NCBI GenBank assembly: GCA_012064385.1
Contig: QRDG01001345.1
Coordinates: 513,023 to 577,022, forward strand
Length of the DNA: 64,000 nt
Source: Puccinellia tenuiflora
Lineage: Eukaryota > Streptophyta > Magnoliopsida > Poales > Poaceae
Direction: 5' to 3'
Shown here: positions 1 to 12,588 of the stretch, in pieces
Position numbering within the stretch: the first letter of the stretch is position 1
Layout: every line of letters starts with the position of its first letter
Program-made: the position numbers and the translations under genes
The notes under the pieces: model-generated
What the model was told of the DNA's origin: nothing
Database searches by the model: none
The model's input: the letters and a program-made list of their open reading frames with translations, nothing else

Positions 1-1310
1 AATGCTTAAACTTGTGGATCATCTAGTAAGGATAGATTAGTAAAGAACTACTGTAAAGCTTTAAAATTGTGGTGCTTGTCATGCTTGGTAGTTCTCAAAG
101 TCTAGATATTCTTTTTGCAAAGAGTTGGTTTGGCTAACAAGGTAGACGGTGTGAAGTCCAGTGGTTATGCATGATGTATATCTGTAGTCATTCATTGAAC
201 CAAGTTGATGTTATGTGTTTGCTTGATATCCTGCTAAGCCAAAATTCCGTACTAAGAGGGAATACTTCTCGTGCATCCAACTCCCTGAGCCAAATATCTT
301 TGCCATTTGTGTCCACCATACCTACCTACATGTGGTATTTCCCTGCCACTCCAAGTAAAATTTTCATGTGCTATCTTTAAACTTTCAAAATTCTCCTTTT
401 TGTGCCCCTGTTTTTAAGCTCATGAGGAAGCAGTGGGAGCTAGATATAACCTGTGCCAAGCAAGGTCATTTCCCCCCTTTCACCCGGTGTTGATGGTTTA
501 CGTCCTCACTTGAATTAACCCGAGAGCGGCTTAAGCAAAATATAAATATAACTCACCATTCTCCTCCGCACGATGAAAATATGAGAAATCAGCTCAAACA
601 TTGGTTAGTGCTGAAACAAAGGAGAAAGAGGAATATACTCGTTCCTCTAAAACCAGCCACTCTCAAAAGTCTAAAAGCCTTGCTTGAAGTGGGGGACTAG
701 CTAGCTTCTCTACTGTGAAGTCGCTGACGAAAGCATGCATATCTCAAAACTGTTTTACTTCTATCAAAAAAAAAAGTTCTAGCACATGATTAATCCATGC
801 TTCCCTCTACGAAGGGCCTTTCTTTTACTTTTATGTTGAGTCAGTCTTCCTCTTCCTTCTTAACCTCCTCAAGCAATCACTTGGTATCAACTTTGGTCCA
901 TGTTTTACTTCATGTTATCTTTGTGTCTAACTGTGAAAACTTTGTATTGACTTTATCTTGAGATAAACAAGTTGCAAGTTGAAGCTTTATGCTGAAAACT
1001 TAAATTTTTCTTTGTGTTGGCCAAACTCCTTTGTTGAACTAATATTGCTTTGTGAGATATCAATCATTGTCAAGTGTTATACTTTTAAATTTCCAAGGTA
1101 CTCTTTTCTAGTTAATTCTTGCTTAGATGTTACACCTGGTTAATCATTGTGTTTTTCATTCAATGAACCTTTGTTTTGGATCAATCCATTCAGTTCATAT
1201 GCTTTACATGATTACATGATCAAGATTGTGTTTGGTAGCATGTCACTTCAAATATTATCTTGCTATCACTTACCTACTCGAGGACGAGCAGGAGTTAAGC
1301 TTGGGGATGC
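1..1310 (+). other. 3' internal noncoding part of an LTR retrotransposon
   Basis: No ORF of retrotransposon type is visible here, only short AT-rich frames with no motif. The stretch ends in a purine-rich run (AGCTTGGGGATGC, ending at 1310) directly before a TG-starting LTR. This is the expected layout of a polypurine tract at the 3' edge of the internal region. I infer that the element continues to the left of the window and that this is its long 3' untranslated part, as in Athila-lineage Ty3/gypsy elements. Confidence 0.6.
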
Positions 1311-2902
1311 TGATACGTCTCCGACGTATCTATAATTTTTGATGTTCCATGCTTGATTTTATATCAGTGCCACATGTTTTTATAATGTTTTTATATCATT
1401 TTGGCATGATTTATGGAACTAACCTATTAACAAGATGCCCAGTGCCAGTTCCTGTTTTCTGCTGTCTTTTTGTTTCAGCGAAGTTGTTCTGGAAAGTTTC
1501 TCGGAACGCGCTGAAAATTTACAGGAATTATTTCCTATATGAAACAAAGACGGAACCCGAAGGACGCCCGGAGAGGATACCTAGGGGCTCCAGACGCCCT
1601 CCAGGCACGGCCCCACCCTAGGCCACGCCTGGGGCCCACCTGGGCAGCTCCGTCGCCTCCTCGTGTTGCCTCTTCGCCTATAAAATCCCCCTCGACGCAA
1701 AAACCCTAAGACATCAGATCATATTTCCAGAAGACGTCCAAGGCCGCCGCCATCTCCAACCCTAGTTCGCGAGGGTTCTGCATCTCTTCGCGGCACCCTG
1801 TCGGAGAGGGGAATCGACACCGGAGGCATCTACACCACCATGCCTGCCTCCGTAGTGATGTGTGAGTAGTCCACCACGAGACTACGGATCTATAACATTA
1901 GCTAGATGGTTGTCTCTCCTCCTTGTACTCCATTGCTTAGATCTTGTGAGATGCCTATCATGATCAAGATCATATTATTTGTAACTACTACATGATCGTG
2001 TTTGCATGGATCCGACGAATTTTGGAAGTCATTGCTTTTGTTCATCTATGTGTTTTGTTTTATCTATGATCTTGCATGCTCTCCGATGCTAGTGGATGCT
2101 TTGGCCAAGTAATTATTAGTGTGGTATGAGGGAGTATTTACGCTAGATACTGGGTTCATGCCTCCCTTGTCTGAGCTTGGGTTGACAGAAACGATTAAGA
2201 TGAGAGATGTGTTGTTGCCACTAGGGAGAAAACAGCGGTGTGATTTTCTTGTGTTATTTACATTGCTTAGATTATGCACTTTGCTTATTGCAATGATCTG
2301 TTGCTTGCAACGTAGTACTTCTGGGTGACATGCTGGATAGCGATCCCAAGGTGGATTATTAGTCATAGATTCAGTCAGAAGAAGGTCTATGTATTTTGAC
2401 GTAATGCCCATATTAGATGAAACGGTGAACTATATTGTTTTATGATAGCCTTGTTGTGCACCCACAATTCTGTCAATTGCCATGCTGTAATTTGTTTACC
2501 CATCATGTATATCTTTTGGAGAGACACCTCTAGTGAATTGTGGATCCCGGTCCTATTTTTACTACATTGCTTACAACCGTTTTCATAGCTTTTCATCATC
2601 ATTTGCTCGTTGGTCCTATTTCACTCTCATCATATTTTACATCCACACATTTAATCTTTTGTGTTCAGCAAGCCGAAAAGATTGACAACCTCTCTGTTTT
2701 CGTTGGGGCAAAGTACTTGTTTGTGATTATGTGCAGGTCCGCGTCAATCTACAAGCGCCAAAGTAGATTGACACCTCGCTAAGCCTTCTCCAAGTCCTAC
2801 TGGATCTGACAACCTTGGTTTTGTAATCAAGGGAAACTGCTTCTTTGCTGCATCATACCTTCCTCTTGGGGTCTCCCAGCGAACGTGTGATCCACGTCAT
2901 CA
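1311..2902 (+). mobile_element. 3' LTR of an Athila-like Ty3/gypsy element
   Basis: The LTR starts TGATACGTCTCCGACGTATC, a terminal motif I recognise from abundant Triticeae gypsy LTRs (Sabrina/WHAM/Fatima type), and ends ...CGTCATCA. Length is about 1.59 kb. Inside, a GC-rich leader with TATAAAA near 1678 and the phrases typical of this LTR group are seen. The partner 5' LTR is outside the window, so the target duplication cannot be tested. It contains no real gene. Confidence 0.75.
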
Positions 2903-2968
2903 GTGATCCAATCTCCATTCGCGCCTGCCCAATGCTTACCCAACGGAAGAGCTGCACGCAGAGCTACT

Positions 2969-3930
2969 GTCGCAACAGTGGAACAAGGGGTTCCCCTGGT
3001 GCGGTCAAAGTGGGTCCACCACCGGTGGGCCCACAAAGAAGGCGAACAAGGCAAGGGTTCAAGACTGGCAGGTGGGCCCCCCATCTGCCCCACGGCAACC
3101 AGGGAAGGACGACATCGACAACCACGACTAAGGGCTGGGGGACCTTCCAGGGTCACCCTCAACCCGGCAGACGACGCGGAGGTCCCGGGGACCCGGACAC
3201 CCTGCAGGAGGCCAGGCTCACCTCCGGGATCCAGCCTCCGTACAAGCGAAGAGGGTAAGCTTGCCAGCTCCGGCTGGAAGCTCCTAGAAGACTTGGGCGC
3301 CAAGAAGATAGAGGCGCTGCGGGGAGACATGGTCGGTAAAGGTGTCAGCCATTGTCCGCCCGCCCTGCAAAAGGTGGGCGACCGCACCTAACCCCCCTCA
3401 GAGGAATACTTGGACGAAAAGAGGCCACGTAGCCCCATAAGAAGAACCCGGAGGGGTTTTCCCGCCTCAAACCCCTCCGCCCCCACAAGGTGCCCTTGTG
3501 GGATCCCCTTAGCCTATAAAAGGAGGACCGAAGCACCTGAGGGGGGGACGGAATTCTAGAGAGTCGGAGGCTAGGATAGGCAGCGCACTAGACGAGAGTA
3601 GCAGAAGCGAGAGGTCATCTCCTCCGGGACAGGATCTGCTCGTCTTCAACCTCTAGCCAACACCTCCCGGGTTATCACCCGCAACCACCTCTGTAAGCTA
3701 CACCATGATAAAGCACTCAATCCAGACATGCAGGAGTAGGGCTTTTAGCCTCCGGGTGGCCTGAACCTGAGTAAACTCTCTGTGTCTCTGTGTTGCTTGC
3801 TAGTATGTAGATCGGAGGTCTGGACGAGGTTCTCCTGGAAGTAGGCGTTTCCCAGCCTCCTTCACACCCCGTGCCGAACCTAAAAAGGGGGTATCCTTTA
3901 CTCCCTATGTCCGTGATCCAAGACACGACA
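2969..3930 (+). mobile_element. 5' LTR of a Tat-lineage-like gypsy element
   Basis: A 962-bp LTR runs from TGTCGCAACAGTGGAAC to ...AAGACACGACA. The same LTR family occurs twice more in the window on the minus strand (13138-13508 truncated, 20600-21551 complete), which fixes both ends. A TATAAAA box near 3515 precedes the likely transcription start. A primer-binding-like sequence and a gag start follow at once, so this copy is a 5' LTR. The 66 bp before it (2903-2968) are unassigned. Confidence 0.85.
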
Positions 3931-3951
3931 TCTGGCGCACCAGGTAGGGGG
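3931..3951 (+). other. primer-binding site of the 2969 element
   Basis: TCTGGCGCACCAGGTAGGGG lies immediately after the LTR end. Its position and TGGCGC core are those of a tRNA primer-binding site in plant gypsy elements. The tRNA species was not determined. Confidence 0.6.
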
Positions 3952-4022
3952 TGCAAGTGCTGGATTCGTCTTCATCGACTTCGTGATCTTCGCCGAGATC
4001 TACCTCAAATTCTTCACCGACC

Positions 4023-4376
4023 ATGCCGCCGAAGAACAAGCCCGACGTCGCGGCGTCCAAGCCGGTCTCCCCCAGGCGCACTCAGGCTTCTGGTGAGCGC
4101 CGCGCTGCTGCGGCAAACCAAGGCACTCCTCCTCCACCGCTTCTGGAGAAGGTGGTGCCGGAAGAAGCGGGCGGCAACGTCCGAAGCGGCGAGGACGCGG
4201 CTCCACAAGGGAACTTCACCAGGCCTCACCCTTCATGCTCGAGAGGGGAGAAGAGCATCGACGGCAACGCCGGCAGGGATCCCACTGCCGTGGAGAAGAG
4301 CAACGGCGTCCGTGCCAGCAAGGGTCAGCATGTGGCGCCCTCGCTTAGAAAAGCAAGGCCACGTAGTGAAATATGA
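4023..4376 (+). pseudogene. gag N-terminal fragment, truncated
   Basis: An ATG 93 bp after the LTR opens a 117-codon frame beginning MPPKNKPDV. It is rich in Pro, Arg, Ala and Ser, as gag N-termini of Tat-type elements are. No capsid domain or zinc knuckle is reached: around 4350-4376 the GC-rich reading is replaced by AT-rich unrelated sequence, so the gene was cut by another insertion or deletion. It is recognised from context (LTR, primer site, first ORF), not from a conserved domain. Confidence 0.55.
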
Positions 4377-6875
4377 TATTCCCTGGATCGAGTATGGATA
4401 GCAACTCACAAAAGATGTAATATCATGCATCAATGTCAAATATTATTACAACGCGACACGAATGATCCAAGAGAAAAATAATCTCTTACAACTTTGCATA
4501 GCCGAGGCTAGCTTTAAAAGAGTAAAGAGTTCAACAATTTATTCAGAGTTCACACACAGCAATATAATAGCACAGAGCTCCTTCATCTCCATGAGCCACT
4601 GGCGATCATGTTGGTTGTAAGCTCGAAGACACGTCTCACTCATCGTCGTAGTAGCCTGCAACATTTAATGTTGCAGCCCAGGGAATTTGGGTCAAACCTT
4701 GTAACAGGCCGGCAAGTGAATACTATGGTGGATTATAAAATGGCAAGACTAATACTATATGCTTATCTGGCTGGTGGGGTTGAAGGCTATTGCATAAAGC
4801 CAATTTTGTTCTACTTTTCACAAACATTTTATTCTCAACTTTTCAATATGAGACACACCCATGGAGCGCATCCAAGGTCTCATATACCCGTGTTCACCCA
4901 TCAAATTTTATTATGAAATTGAAATGAAGAGATCCTCTGACAACTTCCTTGCTTAGCTACTCAAAATTGTCCGTAACCGGGGACACGGCTATGATCATAG
5001 TTTTATTACTCTCGAGAGTTTGTGGCACTTTCCCCANGGTTAGACACAAGAAAATGGCCCTGAGTAGCCACTCAACTTCGCACACCTCAAAAACCAAATC
5101 ACCCAGGTGATTCATTAATTTAGTAGAGTTTTCACTTAACTTACTACATCAAAACTTCACAATTGCAGCAAGCATTTCTACTAAATTAATGTAGGTACCT
5201 AGTCAACAAGAAGGATCTAACAGGCTTGCAAGCATAATTTAAAACAATAATAGGCCTATCATGCATACTACTAAAATAATCTATAATGCCATAAAGAAAA
5301 TATAGGTCCTTCATGGTTTGTGTATACACTGCCTGATCGTTGTTCGGGTTGTCGCAGCACTCACAGTACGTCTGGCACTCCTCACAATCTAATCAACAAG
5401 CAAACAAACACCAATTCAATACAACAAGCAATAGAATGGCAATACAAAAATAATATGAATGCATGAAATGCAAGCTAGCACTCCCAAATTAAGGAAATAA
5501 ATTATATTAAAGTTTCTGTTTTTAACATATGCATGATGCTCATGATCACAATTTTTATGTGTTTAATAATTTAGAAAGTAATTTATAGGCTAGAATACCT
5601 TATTTTAGGATTCTGTGAAATCATTTAAATGCATGATGCAAGGTGCAATTGAACACACCACCGGATAGAAAACATTTTTCCAAGCATTTTGATATAAAGT
5701 TTGCAATTTTTGGACAAGTGGATCAAAAGATATGGATTTTACAAGATTGCACAAAAATCTGGCATTTTATTCAATTCTCTGGAAAATACAAATCAGCCGC
5801 TGACTGGGCTTGCTGACTGGGCAGCCAAGTGGCGCAACCCTACTGGCTAGTACCGATTCGGTATACAAAAATAAAAGGGAACCGTTGGATCATGATCCAA
5901 CGGATCACAATAGCGGCATCCACCCCGGTGGAGTTAGGTCACCGGAGGTGGGCGGCGGACGGCGGTGGCGCGGCGGCGACACGCGTTCCCGACGATCTAC
6001 GGCGGCCGGGGACGCACGCGTCCTACCTAGGTGTTCGCGGCGGCGAGGCGAGCTTGGTGGCGCGGTTCTGTGCTTCAGCTCCTTCTCCTCTTCCCGGAAT
6101 AGCTCGACGGAGTTGTGCCCGGCGGCGGACCGAGGCGGCGGCGGACGGATCCGTCGTCCTGGCGAGAACAAGAGCACCGAAGGGTGTCAAAAAGGAAGAG
6201 CAGGGAGAGGGGAAGAAGATAGGGTGCAGGGGAGCGCGGGGAGTCGCCGGAGTTGGCCGCGGCATGCGTGCTTACCGGCGGCGAACGGCGGCGTCGCGAG
6301 CTCTCGATCCGGCGCCTGGCGGCGGGCCTGCTAGGGTTCGAGGGGGAGGTGAGAGAGGGAGGGGAGGAGGCTTAAAAGGGGGGGGTCGCGGCGTTTAGGG
6401 CGAGGGGAAACGGCCGCAATCAAGGCGGCGGTCGGCGGCAGTTTCCGGCGCGATTTGGGGAGGAAGCGGGGCGACGCGGGCGTGACGCCATGCTGACAGG
6501 CGGGGCCGGGTGGTCAGCGAGAGAGAGGGGAAAGGCGCGGGAGGGCTGGCTGCTGCGGACGATCTTGGGCCGGGGTGCGGGGAGCTGGGCCGCGCTTGGG
6601 CCGGCTCGGCTGGTTCGGGCGGGGGCGGCTTCCTTTCCCCTTTTTTTTTTGTTCTCTTTCTTTTTTTTTTCTATTTTCGTCTTTTTCCAAAAGCTTTCAA
6701 ATAGGGTCAAAACAAAATAGAAAATTTTGAATAAAAACTTTTTGGAACCCTGGTTCTGTAAAGAACACTTTGACACTAGTTTTTCCAACAAAATAAAATA
6801 AAATAGTTGGTTTAAAGACAAGGGTAGCTTAGCCCTCTAATATGTCAAAAAACAAATAATTAAACAAAATTTAGG
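4377..6875 (-). mobile_element. unclassified noncoding LTR-like block
   Basis: About 2.5 kb separates a broken gag from a broken pol of different elements and has no credible gene. The left 1.5 kb is AT-rich. A GC-rich block at 5890-6620 has long open frames on both strands, caused by composition. Read on the minus strand it has TTTTAAGCC near 6370 followed by a leader with AACCCTAGCAGGC, resembling a promoter and transcription start of a gypsy LTR in reverse. I could not define terminal TG/CA ends or a target duplication. Base 5037 is N. Confidence 0.35.
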
Positions 6876-7457
6876 GAATTAAGCCTCGGCTCCGAGTCCC
6901 TTTGCTAAGAGCCGCCGGGTCTTGGGTTGAGGAGTTACCAGCAGCTTTGGAGCATCAGGACGACTCCTAACAGATCCACTGGCTTCACACCTTTCTTCAT
7001 GGTGTATGGAGCAGAAGCTGTCTTGCCAAGCGACTTGTTGCATGACTCGCCACGAGTCGCCAATTATGTTGAGACAGAAAACGAACTCGCCCGCCAGGAC
7101 TCGGTCGATGCACTTGAGGAAGCAAGGGAGTTAGCCCTTGAGAGATCAGCAGTTTATCAGCAGGACTTGCGGCGATATCACGCACGCAGAGTCAAGACCC
7201 GGACTTTCCAGGAAGGAGACTTAGTGCTTCGCCTTGTCCAGAATAAGGAAGGGATGCACAAGTTATCTCCACCATGGGAAGGACCGTTCATCATAAGCAA
7301 GAATCTGAACAACGGATCGTACTATCTAATGGATGTGCGAGAGCCGGCAAGTGTAGGCAAAGGAGCTGATACAGCTCATACTCTAGATCCTTATGCAGAG
7401 GCAAAGAGGCCTTGGAACATAGCTCATTACGTCCATATTATACTTAAGTTGTATTAG
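6876..7457 (+). pseudogene. Ty3/gypsy pol, integrase C-terminal fragment
   Basis: The frame from about 6927 encodes the end of a gypsy integrase: a WSIRTTPNRSTGFTPFFMVYG segment (residues 8-28), an Arg/Glu-rich helix with YQQDLRRYHARRVKTR, then an SH3-like tail with GDLVLR and KLSPPWEGPFI. The catalytic DDE core, RNase H and reverse transcriptase are missing because the element is cut at about 6875. Around 6940 the reading needs a one-base shift to recover the usual EELPA..LWSIRTTP wording. It belongs with the antisense ORF and 3' LTR to its right (Tat lineage). Confidence 0.8.
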
Positions 7458-8240
7458 TTTTATGAGTTGCAAGGCAAGAGCCCAGTGAGCCATGCCTAGA
7501 TGTAATAGCATTGTTATGATCAAATGAAATAAAGCCGGCTTTTGTGAACATGAGTCCTTTAGTCGAGTCACCCAGTGAGTGCGCTTTGTTCTTTAAATTT
7601 TGATCATCAGGTTCTTGGGGGCTTGCTTTTCAGTGAAAAAAGTTAAGCTTAAACTCTTGGACCCGGCACAGTAGCCAAATTTTCCTAGTTTCGCTGGTAA
7701 GTCAGATGCATCCTGCACAATATGATCTATCTACAGGCATGACTTGTTTCTCTCTCTTATGGATCCTAAGGAACATATGAGTTAAGAACCTGTCAGCACA
7801 ACTGTAAGAGAAGTCATGCAGGGCCTACTTATTCATCAGTGAAAAACTAGACGGGTTATAAGAACCAAGCCGATTGGCACAAATTCAAAATAGCTAACAA
7901 GCTAAATAGTTTAAGCACCAGTAGTGCATCATTACAACCCAAAGTAGCTAACAAGCTACATAGTTTAAACTCATCAGAATAAAATCATTACAAACTAGAG
8001 TCATCTAGAGAGTTTCCTTAACAGGAGCTGAGTCCTTGACTGGAGCTGTGGAGTCCTTAGCTGGAGACTTGTCTTTCGCCTGTGCAGCAGATGTGGAAGT
8101 CGACTTAGCAGGGGATTTCGTGGCAACTTTCTTCATCTGAAAGCCAGTTCCCCTCGGGTTCCTTCATGTGCTTGCTCAACTCGTCTTGAACTTGGGAGCC
8201 GCCAGTTGCGACTCTTGAGGGAGTGGGCGCAGCAGGAGTC
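7458..8240 (+). other. pol to antisense-ORF spacer of the plus-strand Tat element
   Basis: There is no coding signal here. It is the AT-richer spacer expected between the integrase stop and the antisense ORF. A GGTTCTTGGGGGCTTGC motif at about 7610 resembles the polypurine-like units found repeated at 9255-9795. Weak protein-like frames on the minus strand at 8105-8347 may be a decayed tail of the antisense ORF. Confidence 0.5.
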
Positions 8241-11200
8241 TTAGCGGGGCTCTGCACCAGTCGAGTCGCCAGTCCCAGGAGCCGCTGGAGTGGAAGAGCT
8301 TGGCACAGTTGATGGGGCACCGGCCATGTCCTGTGAGGGACGCCCAAAGTTTACGATTGGAGGAACTCCTGGATTAACCCTCTTGTTCTCCAAGTCATAG
8401 TGATGAACCCATACCTCCGGGTCCATCTTATTGGCGATTTCGCAGGCGTAAGGCCGCACTAGCACTCCTCAGCCTTGAAGTCATCTTGGGTGAAGGGTTT
8501 GCCATCTTCATGCTGCTCCGGCTTCCCCATAGTGAGCATTGCTGGCTCCAGGACAGTGGGGTAGTAGCTGTGGGCCAGTGCAAGTATTCTTATGGCAGAT
8601 CTCCTCATGGCAGATTGTTTCCACAAGCGCATGTACCCTGGAGCTCTTGACAACTCATCAACCAATCGTTCAGGCTCCTTGGGGTACTTACCCTTGGAGT
8701 TAAGATACTTTACCACAGAGCGAGCACCCTCCTGCAGCCCATGGCAGTGGTCTAGCATGGCATGGAGTTGTTGGCTAGTGGGCAGCTTGAGTTTGGGGGA
8801 GTCAGCCCCTGTAAAGTAAGAGAAGTCAAAAGTCATAAGTACCTGAGTTCTTCGTATCAAGCTAAAAGAAGGCAAGTGCAGTAACTTACCAAAGATATGA
8901 TGGCACATAGCCTTAATTCCCTTTTGGCATACATCCAAGACGGCTCTCAGATCAGTGTGTGCCTTTTGGGCGGCCTTCTTTGCTTCAGCCGACTCCTTCT
9001 TCACCTTTGCTAGCTCAGCAGCTAGGACTTGTAAGTCTTTCTCCAGTTGGAGGGAATGCTGTTTCTCAGATTCAGCAGATTTGGCACTGGAAGCTGCTTC
9101 GTCTTCCAATTTTTTCATGTCTCTCTTCATCTTGGAGACAACAGTCTGAAAAAGCAGAAGTCAGGAAAATCAGAAGTCAGCAATGTACAGGTCGACAATC
9201 AACAAGTCAGAAAAAGTGCAAGTCAGATTTTATAAGTCAAATTCTATAACTCATGAGCTCCAAGTCGTCACAAGTTAACAACTTGGCGCTTGGGGGCTAC
9301 TCAGGAGTCAATTCTTTCATACACATCAAGCAGGCATGAGTCCTAGTTGGCAAGTCATAAGCTCCAAGTCGCCAGAAGTTAGCAACTTGGCGCTTGGGGG
9401 CTACTGGCAGATCAGAATTTTTCATCAAGTTAAGTATGAGTAAAGTAAATATATTTGCAGCTCCAAGTCGCCACAAGTTAGCAACTTGGCGCTTGAGGGC
9501 TACTCGCAGAACAGAAATTTTTCTCCAAGTAAGGTATCAGTAAGCAACATATATTGATAGCTCCAAGTCGTCGCAGGCTGACAACTCGGCGCTTGGGGCT
9601 ACTCATGCAAAAGTTTTTGGTCTAAGGACCCGACAGACAGTAAATCAGCAGCCCCGAGTCCTAGTAGAGCTAAGGACTCAGGTCTTGGGGGCTACAGTAT
9701 GCAAGTTTTTTCTACCTAGCAAGTGATTTGAGTTCAGGTTGAATCACCTATCTTAGCTCCAAGTCACCAAAGATAAGGTGCTTGGGGGCTACTGTAATAG
9801 GAGACTAATGGAGAGAGCATAAAGAGCACAAGTTAGAATACTCACGTTATGAATCATTTCAAGGGCTCTGAGGGCTACTTGCTCCTCATCCTTTAGCTTA
9901 GAGGCTTGATCATTCAGCTCTACGGCTTCAATATAGGCCTCGTTGAAAGATTTATTGTCAGATATCCTGAGCCGGCTGTAATCAGTTGAGGACTTTGCTG
10001 GCTCGGTGTTCAGCTGAGAAGTGGGAGCCGCTTTTTCCTGACTTGGAGGCATCTGAACTGTAGTAGTTGGAGTTCCACCCCCAGAGGAGGATGGGATCAC
10101 CACAGGAGTCTCCAACCGAGTCTTTGGAGCGGACTCGGGAACAGGGGGAGTCCTAGTGGCTGTTGCACCAGCAGATGCGGGAGTCGTAGGAGCAGTCTTT
10201 GTACTCGTCGTCTGAGAAGTCGACAGCGGTAGCAGCTCCTCGGCTAGAAGTCACATCGGCCATGCCTGGTAGCTTGGAGACCTTGGCGCAGGGCCGGGCT
10301 CTGAGACAGGACAGATTAAAAGTCAGATATTGATTAAAGGTAAATACAGATGTCATGCTAGTAAAGATAAAGGAGAAAAGTCATACCCAACATTTGTCTC
10401 AAGATCCAAAGAGGCTTGCGAGTCAGAAGAGAAGATTGACATTCCTGACACATAGGAGTCAGCTTTCTCAGGAGGAGAGATCGACTTCCTCTGGTGTGAT
10501 ACAGGTAGAGGCGGAGGAGTCTCTGCAGGGCCACTTGAGCGCAGTTTCCTTTTCTTGGCAGCAAGGACTTGCGCAGGAATTTCTTCAGGCTCGCTGGAGG
10601 AGCTGCTAGATTTTCGGACTCGTGAGGCGGGTACCTTAGGCACAGCAGCCCGGGACCCATTTTTCGGAACTGGAGGAGTCGGGGAGCGACTCTTGACATC
10701 TGATGACTCCTCAGATGGAGTTGGTTGGGCTCCTGCAGGACTCGATTCGTATGCTCTTCGTCAGCATACTGTGCTTCAGAGGAGGACTCCTCCTCATGAC
10801 ATTGACAGTGGGAGCCTCAGGTGAGGACTCCTCATCTTCATTCTCATCACCAGCGCAGTAGCCTCTTTAGAGGACTCCTCGCTGGCTTCTTCTTCTTCAA
10901 CAATCTCTGCAGCAGCAGAGGTACTCCCTTTGCCCTTGTCAGTTTCAAGGGTCGACTTCCAGAAGGAGTCGGTAAGCTGCAGAGAGGAAACAGAAAGTGT
11001 GAGTTAGTAAATTGAGCAATACAAGCAAGCAAGAAGGAAAGACAGTTAAAGTACTTACAGCTAGGAGCTGGGCAGGTGGAGCAGAAAGGTTGGAGCCCAA
11101 AGTGGGCCAGGTCCTTCACCATCTTTCCGGTCAGCTTCTTGATCAATCGACCAAGTTCAGGACCGTCAGACAACTTATCTGTCATCCTGAGATCATCAGT

Positions 11201-12044
11201 GACACACCTGGTATACGAGCAGATGAGCCGGGTCCTGGGACTTAACGGTTGAATTCTCCAGGTGGTCCAGCAGCGGACGAGTTCCATGTTTTCCAGGTCA
11301 TGAGAGAGGAGAGCCCGGATTCTAAGGATCAATGACTCGACTTTGGGCCGGGCAGCCTCTGAGCACCTGGCCTTCATAGCAGGAGTCACCTCTAGTCGGC
11401 TCTCAGAGAATTGAGGGAGCTTAGGTTCATCCTCAGGAGAGGTGTCCTTGCAATAAAAGAAGGTTTTTTGCCAGTCTTTGATGCGGTTTGGGAAAAACTG
11501 GCTTAGGGAAGACAGAATTTAGGCGACGCTGGAGAGCTACAGCGCCACACTGTAAGAGAGGGCCCCCGGAGGTTTCAGGTTGGGGGTTGCAGTAGAACAA
11601 CTTGAGCCATAGATCTAGGTCTGGCTCAATCTGGAGGTAATCCTCACAGAGAACAACGAAGTTGGATAGGGTAAGAATGGAATTGGGCGCAAGATCGTGA
11701 ATCCGCAACTTATAGAACTCGAGGAGCTGGCGGAAGAACAGATTACCAGGGGGCGTGAAACCGCGGAAAAGGTGCTCCGCAAAGATGACGACCTCGCCCT
11801 TCGCCGGAGAAGGCACCGATTCATCCCCAGGAGCTCGTGCCTTGACGCTTGAAGGAAGGAGGCCAGCTAGGCGATGTGCTTTCAGTTGCTCCGCCGTGAT
11901 GGTTGAACCGCCCCAATCGGCGGAGATGGATCTCTTCGAGGCAGGTGCGGCGGCGGCGGCGGCCTCGGAGGCAATGTCAATGATCCTGCTTGCAGAAAGG
12001 GCCTTGGCCTTAGAGGTGCCCTTGGTGGCGCGCTTGGGAGCCAT
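8241..12044 (-). pseudogene. antisense additional ORF (aORF) of Tat element, PF04195-like
   Basis: This minus-strand split gene lies antisense to its host element between pol and the 3' LTR, the place where Tat/RIRE2/Grande-type elements carry aORFs. It starts at the ATG at 12044 (MAPKRATKG). Exon 1 contains the 'putative gypsy type transposon' (PF04195-like) core with FFRQLLEFYKLRIHDLAPNS and LSNFVVLCEDYLQIEPDLDLW. A frameshift near 11490-11510 separates this from the in-phase continuation that ends at a GTAAGT donor near 11063. Further exons follow at about 10980-10800, 10643-10390, 10300-9843 and 9146-8890. The last has a strong Lys/Glu coiled coil (KRDMKKLEDEAAS, KDLQVLAAELAKVKKE). The final exon ends near 8241. 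Function is unknown; the frameshifts make this copy a pseudogene. Confidence 0.7.
9255..9795 (+). repeat. six dispersed polypurine-tract-like repeat units
   Basis: A unit of about 45 bp, GCTCCAAGTCG...AACTTGGCGC followed by TTGGGGGCTACT, recurs at about 9255, 9360, 9460, 9560, 9645 and 9755, roughly every 100 bp with variable spacers. Each unit ends in a near copy of the element's own polypurine tract (CGGGGGCTAC at 12579-12588), and most contain an inverted CCAAGT...ACTTGG stem. They lie in the aORF intron between about 9147 and 9842. Confidence 0.75.
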
Positions 12045-12588
12045 GGCGTACGTGCGGCGCAAGAGGGAGCGCTACGCGGGAAAGAAAAGAGTGCAGGAGA
12101 GACAGAAAGTTTGGGGAATGAAAGGGCTGTAGAGGTTTTAGTTCTTACCCTTCGACATTTATAAGAGGGAAAAAACCCTAGAGGTTTACAGTGGTGGCCC
12201 GCGGTAAAAATGTGGGCAACGATTCAACAGTTAAGGGTTAAGGCCACAGGGGTGGAAGAGGAGTTGGCTTGTTCCAGAAAGCCGAGTCCTATGATTTGAA
12301 GAGTTGAAAATCGACAGAGTAGTGTACAGGAATAGCCACAGACTCGGCCAAGTGCTGTAAAAAGCTAGAGCGGTGGACTTGTACAAAAGGCCAGGATGGG
12401 TTCGTTTTACGTGTATTATGTCTTAATTGCAGGAATTCATCTTGGAGCTAGCAGCTAGCGACTTCTGAGCTTGTGATTCGGAGTGAAGGAGTCGATAGAA
12501 GGAGTCGACCCAAGAGTCAAGTCAAGAATAAAATCAAGAAGATAGAGGAAGCCGATAAAGCTGCGCCCAAGATAAATTCGGGGGCTAC

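Noticed and set aside
5810..6400. Overlapping long ORFs on both strands (up to 189 codons)
   Set aside because: They are Arg/Gly/Pro-rich in every frame, caused by high GC; no domain, no splice logic; likely LTR leader sequence.
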